6,169 bases of DNA from positions 1 through 6,169 of the forward strand of contig CAYMST010000278.1 of the NCBI GenBank assembly GCA_964393115.1, read 5' to 3'. Positions 1 to 5,572 of this stretch are shown here, piece by piece (within the stretch, counting starts at the first letter, position 1; each line of letters begins with the position of its first letter). Under the pieces are notes generated by a model. It ran no database searches and was not told the origin of the DNA. It saw only the letters and a list, made by a program, of their open reading frames with translations. The translations under genes and the position numbers were made by a program. Source of the DNA: CAYMST01 sp964393115. GTDB taxonomy: Bacteria > Bacteroidota > Bacteroidia > Cytophagales > Cyclobacteriaceae.

Positions 1-899
1 GTATCCATTTCTGTGCGAGCAACAGCAGCCTTCTCCGCTGTACTTTTTTTAAATGCCTCAACGCCCGACTGGAGAGCATATGCAATAGACTTTCGAATTT
101 TAATCAATGCCCATGTACCACCCACGACCATGGCTCCTACACCCAAATATCTAATCTGGCTATTCCAAACTCCATATCCTTCATTGACAAGGTTATCCTG
201 AGGAAGCTCATTGACCAAAAAGTAATAGGGTATTCCCACATACCAGCTCATAATCCCTCCTAGAAAAAGAAGAAAAGCAGTATTTAGCCCAATGATATAA
301 CCAACTCCCACTAAAGCGGGTGATAGATTTACTCCAAAATAAAAGTAGTATTTCGACACCAGAACAGAAGCTTTCTCAGCAACCGCCGACCAAAGTTGTA
401 ACGAGGATTCCGAGAACTTTACTACTCCCCCTACAAGTGCCCCACCAATTAAACAGATCACAGAAGATTTATTCTTTTCGGACGACTTTAATACTTCAGC
501 GGTAGCCACTCCTTCAGGAAACTGTAATTTTTCCTTTACCACTAGTGCCTTGCGCAGAGGAACAGTAAATAAAACGCCAAGGACACCACCACAAATGGCA
601 ATAAACGTAGTTTCCCAATAGTTAAATTGTTCCCAATACCCCATAAGCACCAGAGCAGGTAACGTGAATATCACGCCTGCTGCAATGGATTCACCCGCTG
701 ATGCCGCTGTCTGCACTAGGTTATTTTCGAGTACATTAGAATTTCGAAAAAGCCTTAATACCGCCATTGATAAAACGGCAGCAGGAATAGAAGCCGAAAC
801 GGTCATACCCGCGAAAAGACCAAAGTAGGCATTCGCAGCTGCAAGAATCATAGATAAGAAAATCCCTAGTATTACCGCTCTAAGACTTAATTCCTTCAT
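1..899 (-). CDS. OPT-family oligopeptide transporter, N-terminal 299 residues (3' end beyond window)
   Basis: This is an integral inner-membrane protein of the OPT (oligopeptide transporter) family, expected to import small peptides or related compounds by proton symport; the substrate cannot be read from sequence. My reverse-strand translation shows family hallmarks in the right order: LRAVILGI at residues 6-13, NAYFGL at 23-28, TVSASIPAAVLSM at 33-45, NNLVQTAASAGES at 59-71 followed by AAGVIFTLPAL, and LQFPEGVATAEVL at 125-137. Hydrophobic membrane stretches lie at about 7-25, 35-50, 70-88, 98-115, 146-162, 188-222 and 252-268. Bacterial members are usually 550-700 residues, so roughly half is missing off the left edge. 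The start used is ATG at 899; there is no obvious Shine-Dalgarno sequence. In-frame TTG codons at 929 and 932 would add 10-11 residues before a stop at 939-941. A near-consensus -7 element (TTAATTTG, minus strand, 930-937) would fit the ATG. No partner gene is visible. Family assignment is firm; exact start and substrate are not. Confidence 0.93.
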   Translation of the reverse strand, partial: MKELSLRAVILGIFLSMILAAANAYFGLFAGMTVSASIPAAVLSMAVLRLFRNSNVLENNLVQTAASAGESIAAGVIFTLPALVLMGYWEQFNYWETTFIAICGGVLGVLFTVPLRKALVVKEKLQFPEGVATAEVLKSSEKNKSSVICLIGGALVGGVVKFSESSLQLWSAVAEKASVLVSKYYFYFGVNLSPALVGVGYIIGLNTAFLLFLGGIMSWYVGIPYYFLVNELPQDNLVNEGYGVWNSQIRYLGVGAMVVGGTWALIKIRKSIAYALQSGVEAFKKSTAEKAAVARTEMD

Positions 900-1895
900 A
901 ACAATGGGCTTAATTTTTTGGCTTACCAACAAATTAACCTAGAAAAAGTGGAAATGTCGATATGCCGTGATTTTGAAAGCCAAAGAATTTTGAACGTTCT
1001 TTTATTGAATGAAAATTGGCCAAGGTGAATGTCAACAAACGAACTCTACTAAAAGTCAAGTATGTTATTACCCTCAACTAAAGCCAATCAGCAATGCGTC
1101 GGGTCTCGTCTCTTATAGGGTGCTGTGGATGAAAAAATATCGAGATACTCGAAGAAACCTAAACGTTATAAAGAGATCTCTCGAACCTTTGCTAATCTCC
1201 GTATACCCAGGTACGTTAATTTTATCTGAAAACCTTTTTTATGGTTAAATATCTTACCACCGGCGTTATGGATGACAATTAAATAACACTCTTTCTAATT
1301 GTCTTTAGTCTTCAAGTGTAGGAATACGAAAGTATCAACGCTGCGTTTCTGATGACTTAAGCCCGATTGCTTTTGAATAGAGTCTATTTAAGAGTTGATA
1401 TTCAGGCAACAAGTCCCTCAAACCAGCTCCCTTGTGAACTTATGGATTTCAATATGCGCATGAAAACCTAAAGTTTCGGTGTCAAAAACGTACTTAAACT
1501 TGCAAAGACATTTCAATTTTGTGCGATAACAAAAGTTTCAATTCCTCTTTTCTCCTCCTTCTGCTTGACAATTTCTACGAAACTAGAGCTTCATTCCACA
1601 ACTATCAAAAAGTAATAGTAAGCAACTAAACTCAATTCATTCATCTACACCTTTAATTCAGATTTAGATAAGGTCGTAAGTCATATATTCTTGCTCAACG
1701 GACCTTTCTTGGATAAGAACCTGTTGTTATTAATTCAAATTTATTGAATTGCATTTTTTGAGGCCTTAAACGAACAGAACTTATGTTTTGTTTGATGAAA
1801 ATCCCTAAAATATCACCAAAAAAGTCTCTTAATAATTGGAAATTAAGACAGAAGAGTGAAAAACCACAAACATCATATTATCAGACGGTTAAAAT
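900..1895. other. Gene-free region, no recognised content
   Basis: About 1 kb with no protein gene I can defend. All six frames are broken frequently. The longest ATG-initiated frame (1009-1248, plus, 79 residues) has no recognisable motif, no promoter match, and atypical composition. A minus-strand open stretch at 1418-1537 (40 codons, no ATG) reads protein-like near its end but runs into a stop, and the adjacent frame continues with a similar appearance. This could be a decayed gene or chance. Small inverted repeats occur at 1140-1152 (TCGAG/CTCGA around ATA), 1172-1181 (perfect AGAGATCTCT), 1732-1750 (AATTCAA/TTGAATT, 5-base loop) and 1828-1847 (CTTAAT/ATTAAG). No tRNA, rRNA, CRISPR or insertion-sequence ends were seen. 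Confidence 0.6.
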
Positions 1896-1928
1896 AAAAA
1901 AACCCGATAACTGTACCAGTCATCGGGT
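1896..1928 (-). terminator. Intrinsic terminator, minus strand
   Basis: Two 11-base arms (1903-1913 and 1917-1927) pair around a 3-base loop. Read on the minus strand the stem starts CCCGATGACTG and closes CAGTTATCGGG, with one G-U wobble, and is followed immediately by seven U residues (A1896-A1902 on plus) and a further AT-rich run. On the plus strand the same position is an A-C mismatch and no U tract follows, so the element is directional. It ends no protein gene: no minus-strand coding region lies to its right before 3276. It is best explained as the 3' end of the small transcript at 1896-2017. Confidence 0.85.
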
Positions 1929-2017
1929 CCGAGGGTTGTTCTGATCTGTATGGAGTATTGATTTGAGTAATAAAATTATTGTCTTATTGTGTTGATCAAG
2001 GCTATCGTGCTATTCGA
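1896..2017 (-). ncRNA. Predicted small non-coding RNA, about 120 nt
   Basis: This is an inferred stand-alone transcript. A perfect Bacteroidota-type promoter lies just upstream (2023-2054) and a strong intrinsic terminator closes it (1896-1928). The predicted start, near 2017-2019, falls on a small hairpin: 5-bp arms at 2003-2007 and 2015-2019 with a 7-base loop. A 5' stem, an unstructured A/U/C-rich middle (about 1930-2000) and a 3' terminator stem is a common layout for trans-acting sRNAs. The middle contains no ATG-initiated reading frame of useful length, so a leader peptide is unlikely. It does not resemble 6S, tmRNA, RNase P or SRP RNA by eye, and I do not recognise an Rfam family. The nearest downstream minus-strand gene begins about 1 kb away, so it is not an obvious 5' leader. 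The exact ends are estimates. Confidence 0.55.
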
Positions 2018-2022
2018 TATGA

Positions 2023-2054
2023 CAAAAGTACAAATACTAATTTAACTGCAAAAA
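2023..2054 (-). promoter_or_regulatory. Bacteroidota-type promoter driving the small RNA
   Basis: On the minus strand, TACTTTTG (2023-2030) matches the -7 consensus TAnnTTTG exactly. TTTTTG (2049-2054), carrying the -33 TTG, sits upstream with an 18-base spacer, within the range known for the Bacteroidota primary sigma factor. Initiation is expected around 2016-2019. It is the only two-element match I found in the 900-2100 gap and it points straight at the terminator 90 bases away. Confidence 0.6.
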
Positions 2055-2122
2055 TATTCGTGTTAGTTTTTTGGTTTTTTTTTAGTAAAAATCGCAAATT
2101 TTCAGGAATGATGCCTAAGTTT

Positions 2123-2130
2123 TACCTTTG
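2123..2130 (+). promoter_or_regulatory. Candidate promoter (-7 element) of the HTH regulator gene
   Basis: TACCTTTG is an exact TAnnTTTG match on the coding strand, 140 bases before the regulator's ATG, predicting a start near 2137 and a leader of about 130 nt. The -33 position (about 2100-2105) holds only a poor TTTTC in place of TTG, so this may be a weak or activator-dependent promoter. Repeats at 2133-2177 lie directly on and after the predicted start. Confidence 0.4.
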
Positions 2131-2132
2131 TG

Positions 2133-2177
2133 GTTGCGAATTCCGCCATATCTAAACGACCCAGTTGCGATATTCCG
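2133..2177 (+). repeat. Tandem 13/14-bp repeat pair, possible operator
   Basis: GTTGCGAATTCCG (2133-2145) and GTTGCGATATTCCG (2164-2177) are the same word apart from one inserted T. Their starts are 31 bp apart, about three helical turns. The core TTGCGA also appears inverted as TCGCAA at 2092-2097, on the other side of the candidate -7 element. Repeats in phase around a promoter in front of a DNA-binding protein gene suggest an operator, possibly autoregulatory. The protein that binds is not shown by the sequence. Confidence 0.4.
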
Positions 2178-2269
2178 TAATTTGGTATGTTTAATGCTTG
2201 AATTTTACTTTGAATTTCCTTGAGAGGACTAAATATTGATGACTGTACGTAACCAAATTTTTTAGAGAA

Positions 2270-3298
2270 ATGCCTAAGGACGAAACTATCCAACAATCCT
2301 TTTTGAGAAGGATTAAAGAAAAAATCGGCCCTCATGTGTCACTTGCCGACGAACTATCATCTTTACTTGGCATTAGTAAAGACAGCGTTTACCGCCGAAT
2401 GCGCGACGAAACGTCGCTTACTTTACACGAAATACAAGTGCTCTGCAAACACTACGAGGTTTCTGTAGATGAATTATTCAAAGATGCATTTGATGTATTT
2501 CATTTTCAATATAAAGCGATCAATCGCCATGATTTTTCGTTCGAAAAGTATTTGAATTATATATTAGATGCATTAAAGCTCATTAGTCAGTTCGAAGAGA
2601 AGGAATTGGTGTTTATCGCTAAGGATATCCCAATATTTCACCATTTCAATTATCCTCACCTTCTGGAGTTCAAAATATTCTTCTGGATGAAGACATACTT
2701 GGACGAGCCTGCATATGCCGATGAGATCTTTACCTTGGGCAAGGTCCCGGAGTCTTTAATTGAGGTAAGTAAGAAAATATGGGAGTTATATCTAAAAATT
2801 CCATGTACTGAAATCTGGAGCTTCGAGACTATCAATACTAACTTGAAGCAGATAGAGTACTATTTAGAATCAGGGTTGATGGAAAGTACCGACCTTGCGT
2901 TAACACTTTGTGATGAACTATCACAGCAACTTTTCTTGATTAAGCATCAAGCAAAGGTCGGACGTAAAGTGAGTAGCTTGGACATCAAATATGCAACTGA
3001 AAACTCAGAGGGTGGAAAATTTGATGTATTTATCAATGAGATACTTATTGCGGACAATACTATCTTTTTTAAGATGGGGGATTTAAGAAATACTTTTTTA
3101 ACCTATAATACCTTAAACCTTCTTTCTACAAATGATCAAGAATTTTGTGCTCAGACCGAGTCGTATATCCAGCAATTAAAAACTAAGTCAACACATATTA
3201 GTATTACCTCGGAGAAGGAAAGAAACAGGTTTTTTAAAGTGCTTCAAGAAAGAATTATCCGGTTAAAATCAAAAATCATGAACCAGATGAATATTTAG
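2270..3298 (+). CDS. Orphan helix-turn-helix transcriptional regulator with large uncharacterised C-terminal region
   Basis: A 342-residue predicted DNA-binding protein. Residues 11-70 form an XRE/BetR-like helix-turn-helix: LADELSSLLGIS (25-36) is the positioning helix plus turn, KDSVYRRMRDE (37-47) the recognition helix, and SLTLHEIQVLCKHYEVSVDELF (49-70) the supporting helices. The remaining 270 residues are soluble, rich in charged and aromatic residues and apparently mostly helical. I see no receiver, ligand-binding, membrane or catalytic motif there. The length is well above a simple XRE repressor. ATG 2270 is the first start after an in-frame stop at 2240-2242; there is no Shine-Dalgarno sequence, as is usual in this phylum. 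It is a single-gene unit, preceded by a candidate promoter and repeat pair and convergent with the phosphatase gene, sharing 23 bp with it. Similar HTH proteins of unknown target are, to my knowledge, frequent in Cytophagales. DNA binding is well supported; the regulon is unknown. Confidence 0.85.
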   Translation: MPKDETIQQSFLRRIKEKIGPHVSLADELSSLLGISKDSVYRRMRDETSLTLHEIQVLCKHYEVSVDELFKDAFDVFHFQYKAINRHDFSFEKYLNYILDALKLISQFEEKELVFIAKDIPIFHHFNYPHLLEFKIFFWMKTYLDEPAYADEIFTLGKVPESLIEVSKKIWELYLKIPCTEIWSFETINTNLKQIEYYLESGLMESTDLALTLCDELSQQLFLIKHQAKVGRKVSSLDIKYATENSEGGKFDVFINEILIADNTIFFKMGDLRNTFLTYNTLNLLSTNDQEFCAQTESYIQQLKTKSTHISITSEKERNRFFKVLQERIIRLKSKIMNQMNI

Positions 3299-3917
3299 TA
3301 ATATCTAGTCCTACTAAGTGTTCTGTTAGGTTACGTTCTTTAATAACAAATCTTCCATCATATTCGATCTTATAAAGACAGGTATTGGTATGTTTGAACT
3401 GATCCATCTCGGAGAGCTTACAATTAGACATCCAGCTAAGTAATATTCTCATGGCCCGACCATGCATACATATTAGAATGGTTTTTTCATTTTCCTTCTT
3501 TAATAAGGTTGTCATAATTTCCTTTTGGCGATTCATAACGTCCAGAGGAGATTCTCCTTTGTCGTATTTAGCAGTCAAGTCTCCACTTGCCCACCTTTTT
3601 AATATTGAATTCTCACCAGTGTGAACTTCATGAACCACCTTAAGCCCTTCTTGATTACCCCAAGAGATCTCGTCAAAACCTGAATAAGATTCGTAAGGCA
3701 CACCAGCATCTATAAAGCCCTTTACTGTTTGTTTTGTTCTGACTAAACTGGAAGTATAAACCTTGTCAAATTTGATATGCTTATAGAACTTATAAAATAA
3801 TTCTGCTTGTCTTAGACCAAGTTCGTTCAGTGGTGCATCAATACCTCTTCCTTGTACAAGTCCACTCCTGTTATAATTAGTCTCTCCATGACGAATGACA
3901 AATATTTTTTTGTTCAC
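3276..3917 (-). CDS. Histidine phosphatase family protein (phosphoglycerate mutase-like)
   Basis: A cytoplasmic phosphatase of the histidine phosphatase superfamily (cofactor-dependent PGM / GpmB / CobC branch), acting through a phospho-histidine intermediate; the substrate is not determined. Numbering from GTG 3917 (213 residues): FVIRHGET at 6-13 with nucleophile His10, second-pocket Arg60 in TSSLVRTKQT (55-64), acid-base Glu83 in FDEISWGNQEG (81-91), and the second catalytic His152 in CMHGRAMRILL (150-160). All four core residues are present and the length is normal, so it is probably active. No ATG is possible: the frame opens after a stop at 3924-3926, leaving only TTG 3920 or GTG 3917. 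GTG is preferred because it gives the usual short N-terminus (MNKKIFVIRHGET). The gene is divergent from the menaquinone operon and overlaps the regulator gene tail to tail. The neighbourhood does not prove a role in quinone synthesis; a CobC-like or general phosphatase role is equally possible. Confidence 0.9.
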   Translation of the reverse strand: MNKKIFVIRHGETNYNRSGLVQGRGIDAPLNELGLRQAELFYKFYKHIKFDKVYTSSLVRTKQTVKGFIDAGVPYESYSGFDEISWGNQEGLKVVHEVHTGENSILKRWASGDLTAKYDKGESPLDVMNRQKEIMTTLLKKENEKTILICMHGRAMRILLSWMSNCKLSEMDQFKHTNTCLYKIEYDGRFVIKERNLTEHLVGLDITKYSSGS

Positions 3918-3937
3918 CAAAAGCTACTTTAATTTTG
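3909..3937 (+). promoter_or_regulatory. Candidate promoter of the menaquinone operon
   Basis: TAATTTTG (3930-3937) matches the Bacteroidota -7 consensus TAnnTTTG exactly. TTTG (3909-3912) is a good -33 element, 17 bases upstream. Transcription would start near 3943-3945, leaving a leader of about 30 nt before ATG 3973. The -33 element lies inside the first codons of the divergent phosphatase gene. Confidence 0.5.
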
Positions 3938-3948
3938 TATGAATTGGG

Positions 3949-3956
3949 CAAAACTA
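3949..3956 (-). promoter_or_regulatory. Candidate promoter (-7 element) of the phosphatase gene
   Basis: On the minus strand TAGTTTTG is an exact TAnnTTTG match, predicting a start near 3943 and a leader of about 25 nt before GTG 3917. No TTG stands at the -33 distance (about 3974-3978), so the match rests on one element. It faces the opposite-strand promoter at 3909-3937. Confidence 0.4.
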
Positions 3957-3972
3957 AAACAATATCGCGCAT

Positions 3973-4416
3973 ATGCTGTTTTCACAAGAATTAAGTTTGG
4001 ATTACCTAAATGAATTATCGGCAGGAACTTTAGTCGAGTATATCGGAATTGAATATACTGAAATTGGAGAAGACTACTTAAAGGCAAAAANNNNNNNNNN
4101 NNNNNNNNNNNNNNNCGAGAGGACTACACAACCTTTTGGGGTACTCCATGGAGGAGCGTCAGTGGTTATGGCTGAATCACTGGGTAGTGTTGCTGCTTAC
4201 TGTACGATAGATATCTCCAAAAAAATTTGTGTTGGCTTAGACGTGAATGCGAACCATATAAGAGCCGTTCGAAGTGGGTGGGTTCATGGTATCACAACCC
4301 CTCTTCACATGGGAAAATCCACTCAAGTGTGGGAAATAAAAATAACCAATGAGGATAAACAACTTGTTTGTATAAGTAGGCTTACTATAGCCATTTTAGA
4401 CAAAAAGGTTAATTAA
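3973..4416 (+). CDS. menI: Hotdog-fold thioesterase, probable 1,4-dihydroxy-2-naphthoyl-CoA thioesterase (contains assembly gap)
   Basis: A PaaI/YdiI-type hotdog thioesterase, expected to hydrolyse 1,4-dihydroxy-2-naphthoyl-CoA to the free acid in menaquinone synthesis. The signature ERTTQPFGVLHGGASVVMAE is visible at residues 49-68 as printed. It holds the His-Gly-Gly loop (59-61), which forms part of the oxyanion hole, and the catalytic Glu68 that corresponds to Glu63 of E. coli YdiI. Downstream, VGLDVNANHIRAVRSG and PLHMGKSTQVWEI also match that protein's pattern. The MenI role rather than generic acyl-CoA thioesterase rests on this similarity and on menF and menD lying next. ATG 3973 lacks a Shine-Dalgarno sequence but sits about 30 nt after a good promoter. 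It is the first gene of the operon; the next start follows 7 or 37 bases after its stop. A 25-N run interrupts codons 40-48; the flanks are in the same frame, so this is a gap in the sequence and not evidence of a broken gene. Confidence 0.88.
   Translation: MLFSQELSLDYLNELSAGTLVEYIGIEYTEIGEDYLKAKXXXXXXXXXERTTQPFGVLHGGASVVMAESLGSVAAYCTIDISKKICVGLDVNANHIRAVRSGWVHGITTPLHMGKSTQVWEIKITNEDKQLVCISRLTIAILDKKVN
4091..4115. other. 25-base run of N, assembly gap inside the thioesterase gene
   Basis: Twenty-five unresolved bases. Flanking protein reads LKAK before and ERTTQPFG after. In the family only four residues (MPVD or MPVN) normally stand between these, which would need 10 missing bases, bounded by the A at 4090 (A of ATG) and the C at 4116 (last base of GAC/AAC). 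Twenty-five is 15 more than that, so the run is probably a placeholder length. Confidence 0.9.
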
Positions 4417-4453
4417 GTAATACGTGACATCTATAACGCATCATAAAGGGACT

Positions 4454-5572
4454 ATGGTACTCGATGAGATTAAGTCCGCAATTGCTAATCAAAAAGCCAT
4501 TTCCATTTGGAGAATGCCGGTAGATGAAGATAGCACGAAAACTAGAAAGCTGAGCTATCTTATTGGCAAATCTTACCAAACAATAGAGCGAACAGATTTT
4601 GATTTGTTGTCTTCTGGATTTTTGTTTGCTCCGTTTAAAAGAGACCAAGAGAAAATCTTTATTAATGGCGAAATAGCATCCGCTGATATAGATATGTTAG
4701 CGGATGATGATCTTTATGTCTCTGACTTTTCCGAAGCTTATACGACAAACGACCACGTTTCTATAACACCTGAAGAGGAGTTTAAGAAAATAGTCTCAAA
4801 TTCAATTAAAGAGATGAAGAGTGGAGCTTTTCAAAAAGTAGTTTTATCCAAAAATCACCGCCTTTCTCTCAGTGATGGTAAGAATCTCACTGAAGTTCTT
4901 TTGGATTTAATGCATAAATACCCTCGAGCACTAGTTTCATTGGTTGCTATACCCAAAGTTGGAATATGGATCGGTGCTTCACCAGAAATACTTATTGAGG
5001 TTAGAAACAACACTGAATTTCATACTGTCGCATTGGCTGGAACCCAAGTCAATGATCAATCTCTGACCGAAGGTGAAGTTGCTTGGAGGCAAAAAGAAAT
5101 TGAGGAACAAGCACTAGTTAGTAGGTACTTGATTGATTGTTTTAAAAAAATTAGACTCAGAGAATATAGGGAGTTTGGGCCCAAAACAGTTAAAGCGGGA
5201 AACTTATTTCACCTTAAGTCGGACTTTTATGTCGATATGAAGGATACCAATTTCTCACAGTTACCAACAGTTATGTTGGATCTCCTTCATCCCACCTCGG
5301 CCGTTTGTGGAATGCCCTTGGAGGAAACTGAAAAATTCATCCTACGTAACGAATATCATGATAGATCGTTTTTTTCCGGTTATCTAGGTCCTGTGGATAT
5401 CTCTCAAGGCAACATTGACTTATACGTAAACCTTAGGTGTGTTAGACTACATAGAACTTTCGCGGAGTTGTTTGCTGGTGCTGGGATTACCAAAGACTCA
5501 GATCCTGATAAAGAGTGGATTGAAACAGAACATAAAATGGCAATTATTCGCGAAATATTAACAAAGGCATGA
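4454..5572 (+). CDS. menF: Isochorismate synthase (menaquinone-type, chorismate-binding family)
   Basis: A cytoplasmic Mg-dependent enzyme converting chorismate to isochorismate, the entry step of menaquinone synthesis. From ATG 4454 it has 372 residues. The N-terminal third is variable; the chorismate-binding domain runs from about residue 110 to the end. Visible signatures are FQKVVLSK (126-133, with the conserved Lys128 expected to be the general base), GASPE (174-178), ALAGT (193-197), KEIEEQALV (214-222), LHPTSAVCGMP (278-288), FFSGYLGP (306-313), AGAGI (341-345) and SDPDKEWIETEHK (349-361), whose acidic residues bind Mg. The HPTSAVCG form and the menD neighbour favour isochorismate synthase over anthranilate or salicylate synthase; an EntC-type siderophore role is unlikely because no siderophore gene is near. 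GTG 4424 would add ten residues, but ATG 4454 has an AAAGGG three bases before it and a more typical N-terminus. It overlaps menD by four bases. Confidence 0.93.
   Translation: MVLDEIKSAIANQKAISIWRMPVDEDSTKTRKLSYLIGKSYQTIERTDFDLLSSGFLFAPFKRDQEKIFINGEIASADIDMLADDDLYVSDFSEAYTTNDHVSITPEEEFKKIVSNSIKEMKSGAFQKVVLSKNHRLSLSDGKNLTEVLLDLMHKYPRALVSLVAIPKVGIWIGASPEILIEVRNNTEFHTVALAGTQVNDQSLTEGEVAWRQKEIEEQALVSRYLIDCFKKIRLREYREFGPKTVKAGNLFHLKSDFYVDMKDTNFSQLPTVMLDLLHPTSAVCGMPLEETEKFILRNEYHDRSFFSGYLGPVDISQGNIDLYVNLRCVRLHRTFAELFAGAGITKDSDPDKEWIETEHKMAIIREILTKA

Noticed and set aside
13..505. Two plus-strand open frames (13-201 and 320-505)
   Set aside because: Both are antisense to the clearly conserved OPT transporter gene.
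1171..1192. tRNA-like T-loop (GGTTCGAG on the minus strand)
   Set aside because: The flanking bases do not pair into a T stem and no acceptor or anticodon stem can be found around it.
1009..1248. 79-residue plus-strand open frame starting with ATG
   Set aside because: No recognisable motif, no promoter or ribosome-binding support, composition unlike the surrounding genes, and it crosses the palindrome cluster. Treated as chance.
1736..1743. TAAATTTG on the minus strand, an exact -7 consensus match
   Set aside because: No TTG at the -33 distance, no gene or terminator downstream, and it lies inside an AT-rich inverted repeat; likely chance.
1732..1757. Plus-strand terminator from AATTCAA/TTGAATT and the following T run
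   Set aside because: The stem is only 7 bp and almost all A-T, the T run is offset, and no plus-strand gene ends before it.
2102..2335. 77-residue minus-strand open frame
   Set aside because: It lies antisense to the promoter, leader and first codons of the HTH regulator gene, whose protein has a clear domain; no motif of its own.
3962..3974. ATAT-CGCGC-ATAT near-palindrome at the menI start as an operator
   Set aside because: Arms of four A/T bases are too short to distinguish from chance in AT-rich DNA.
4409..4648. 79-residue minus-strand open frame
   Set aside because: Antisense to the start of the isochorismate synthase gene; no motif.
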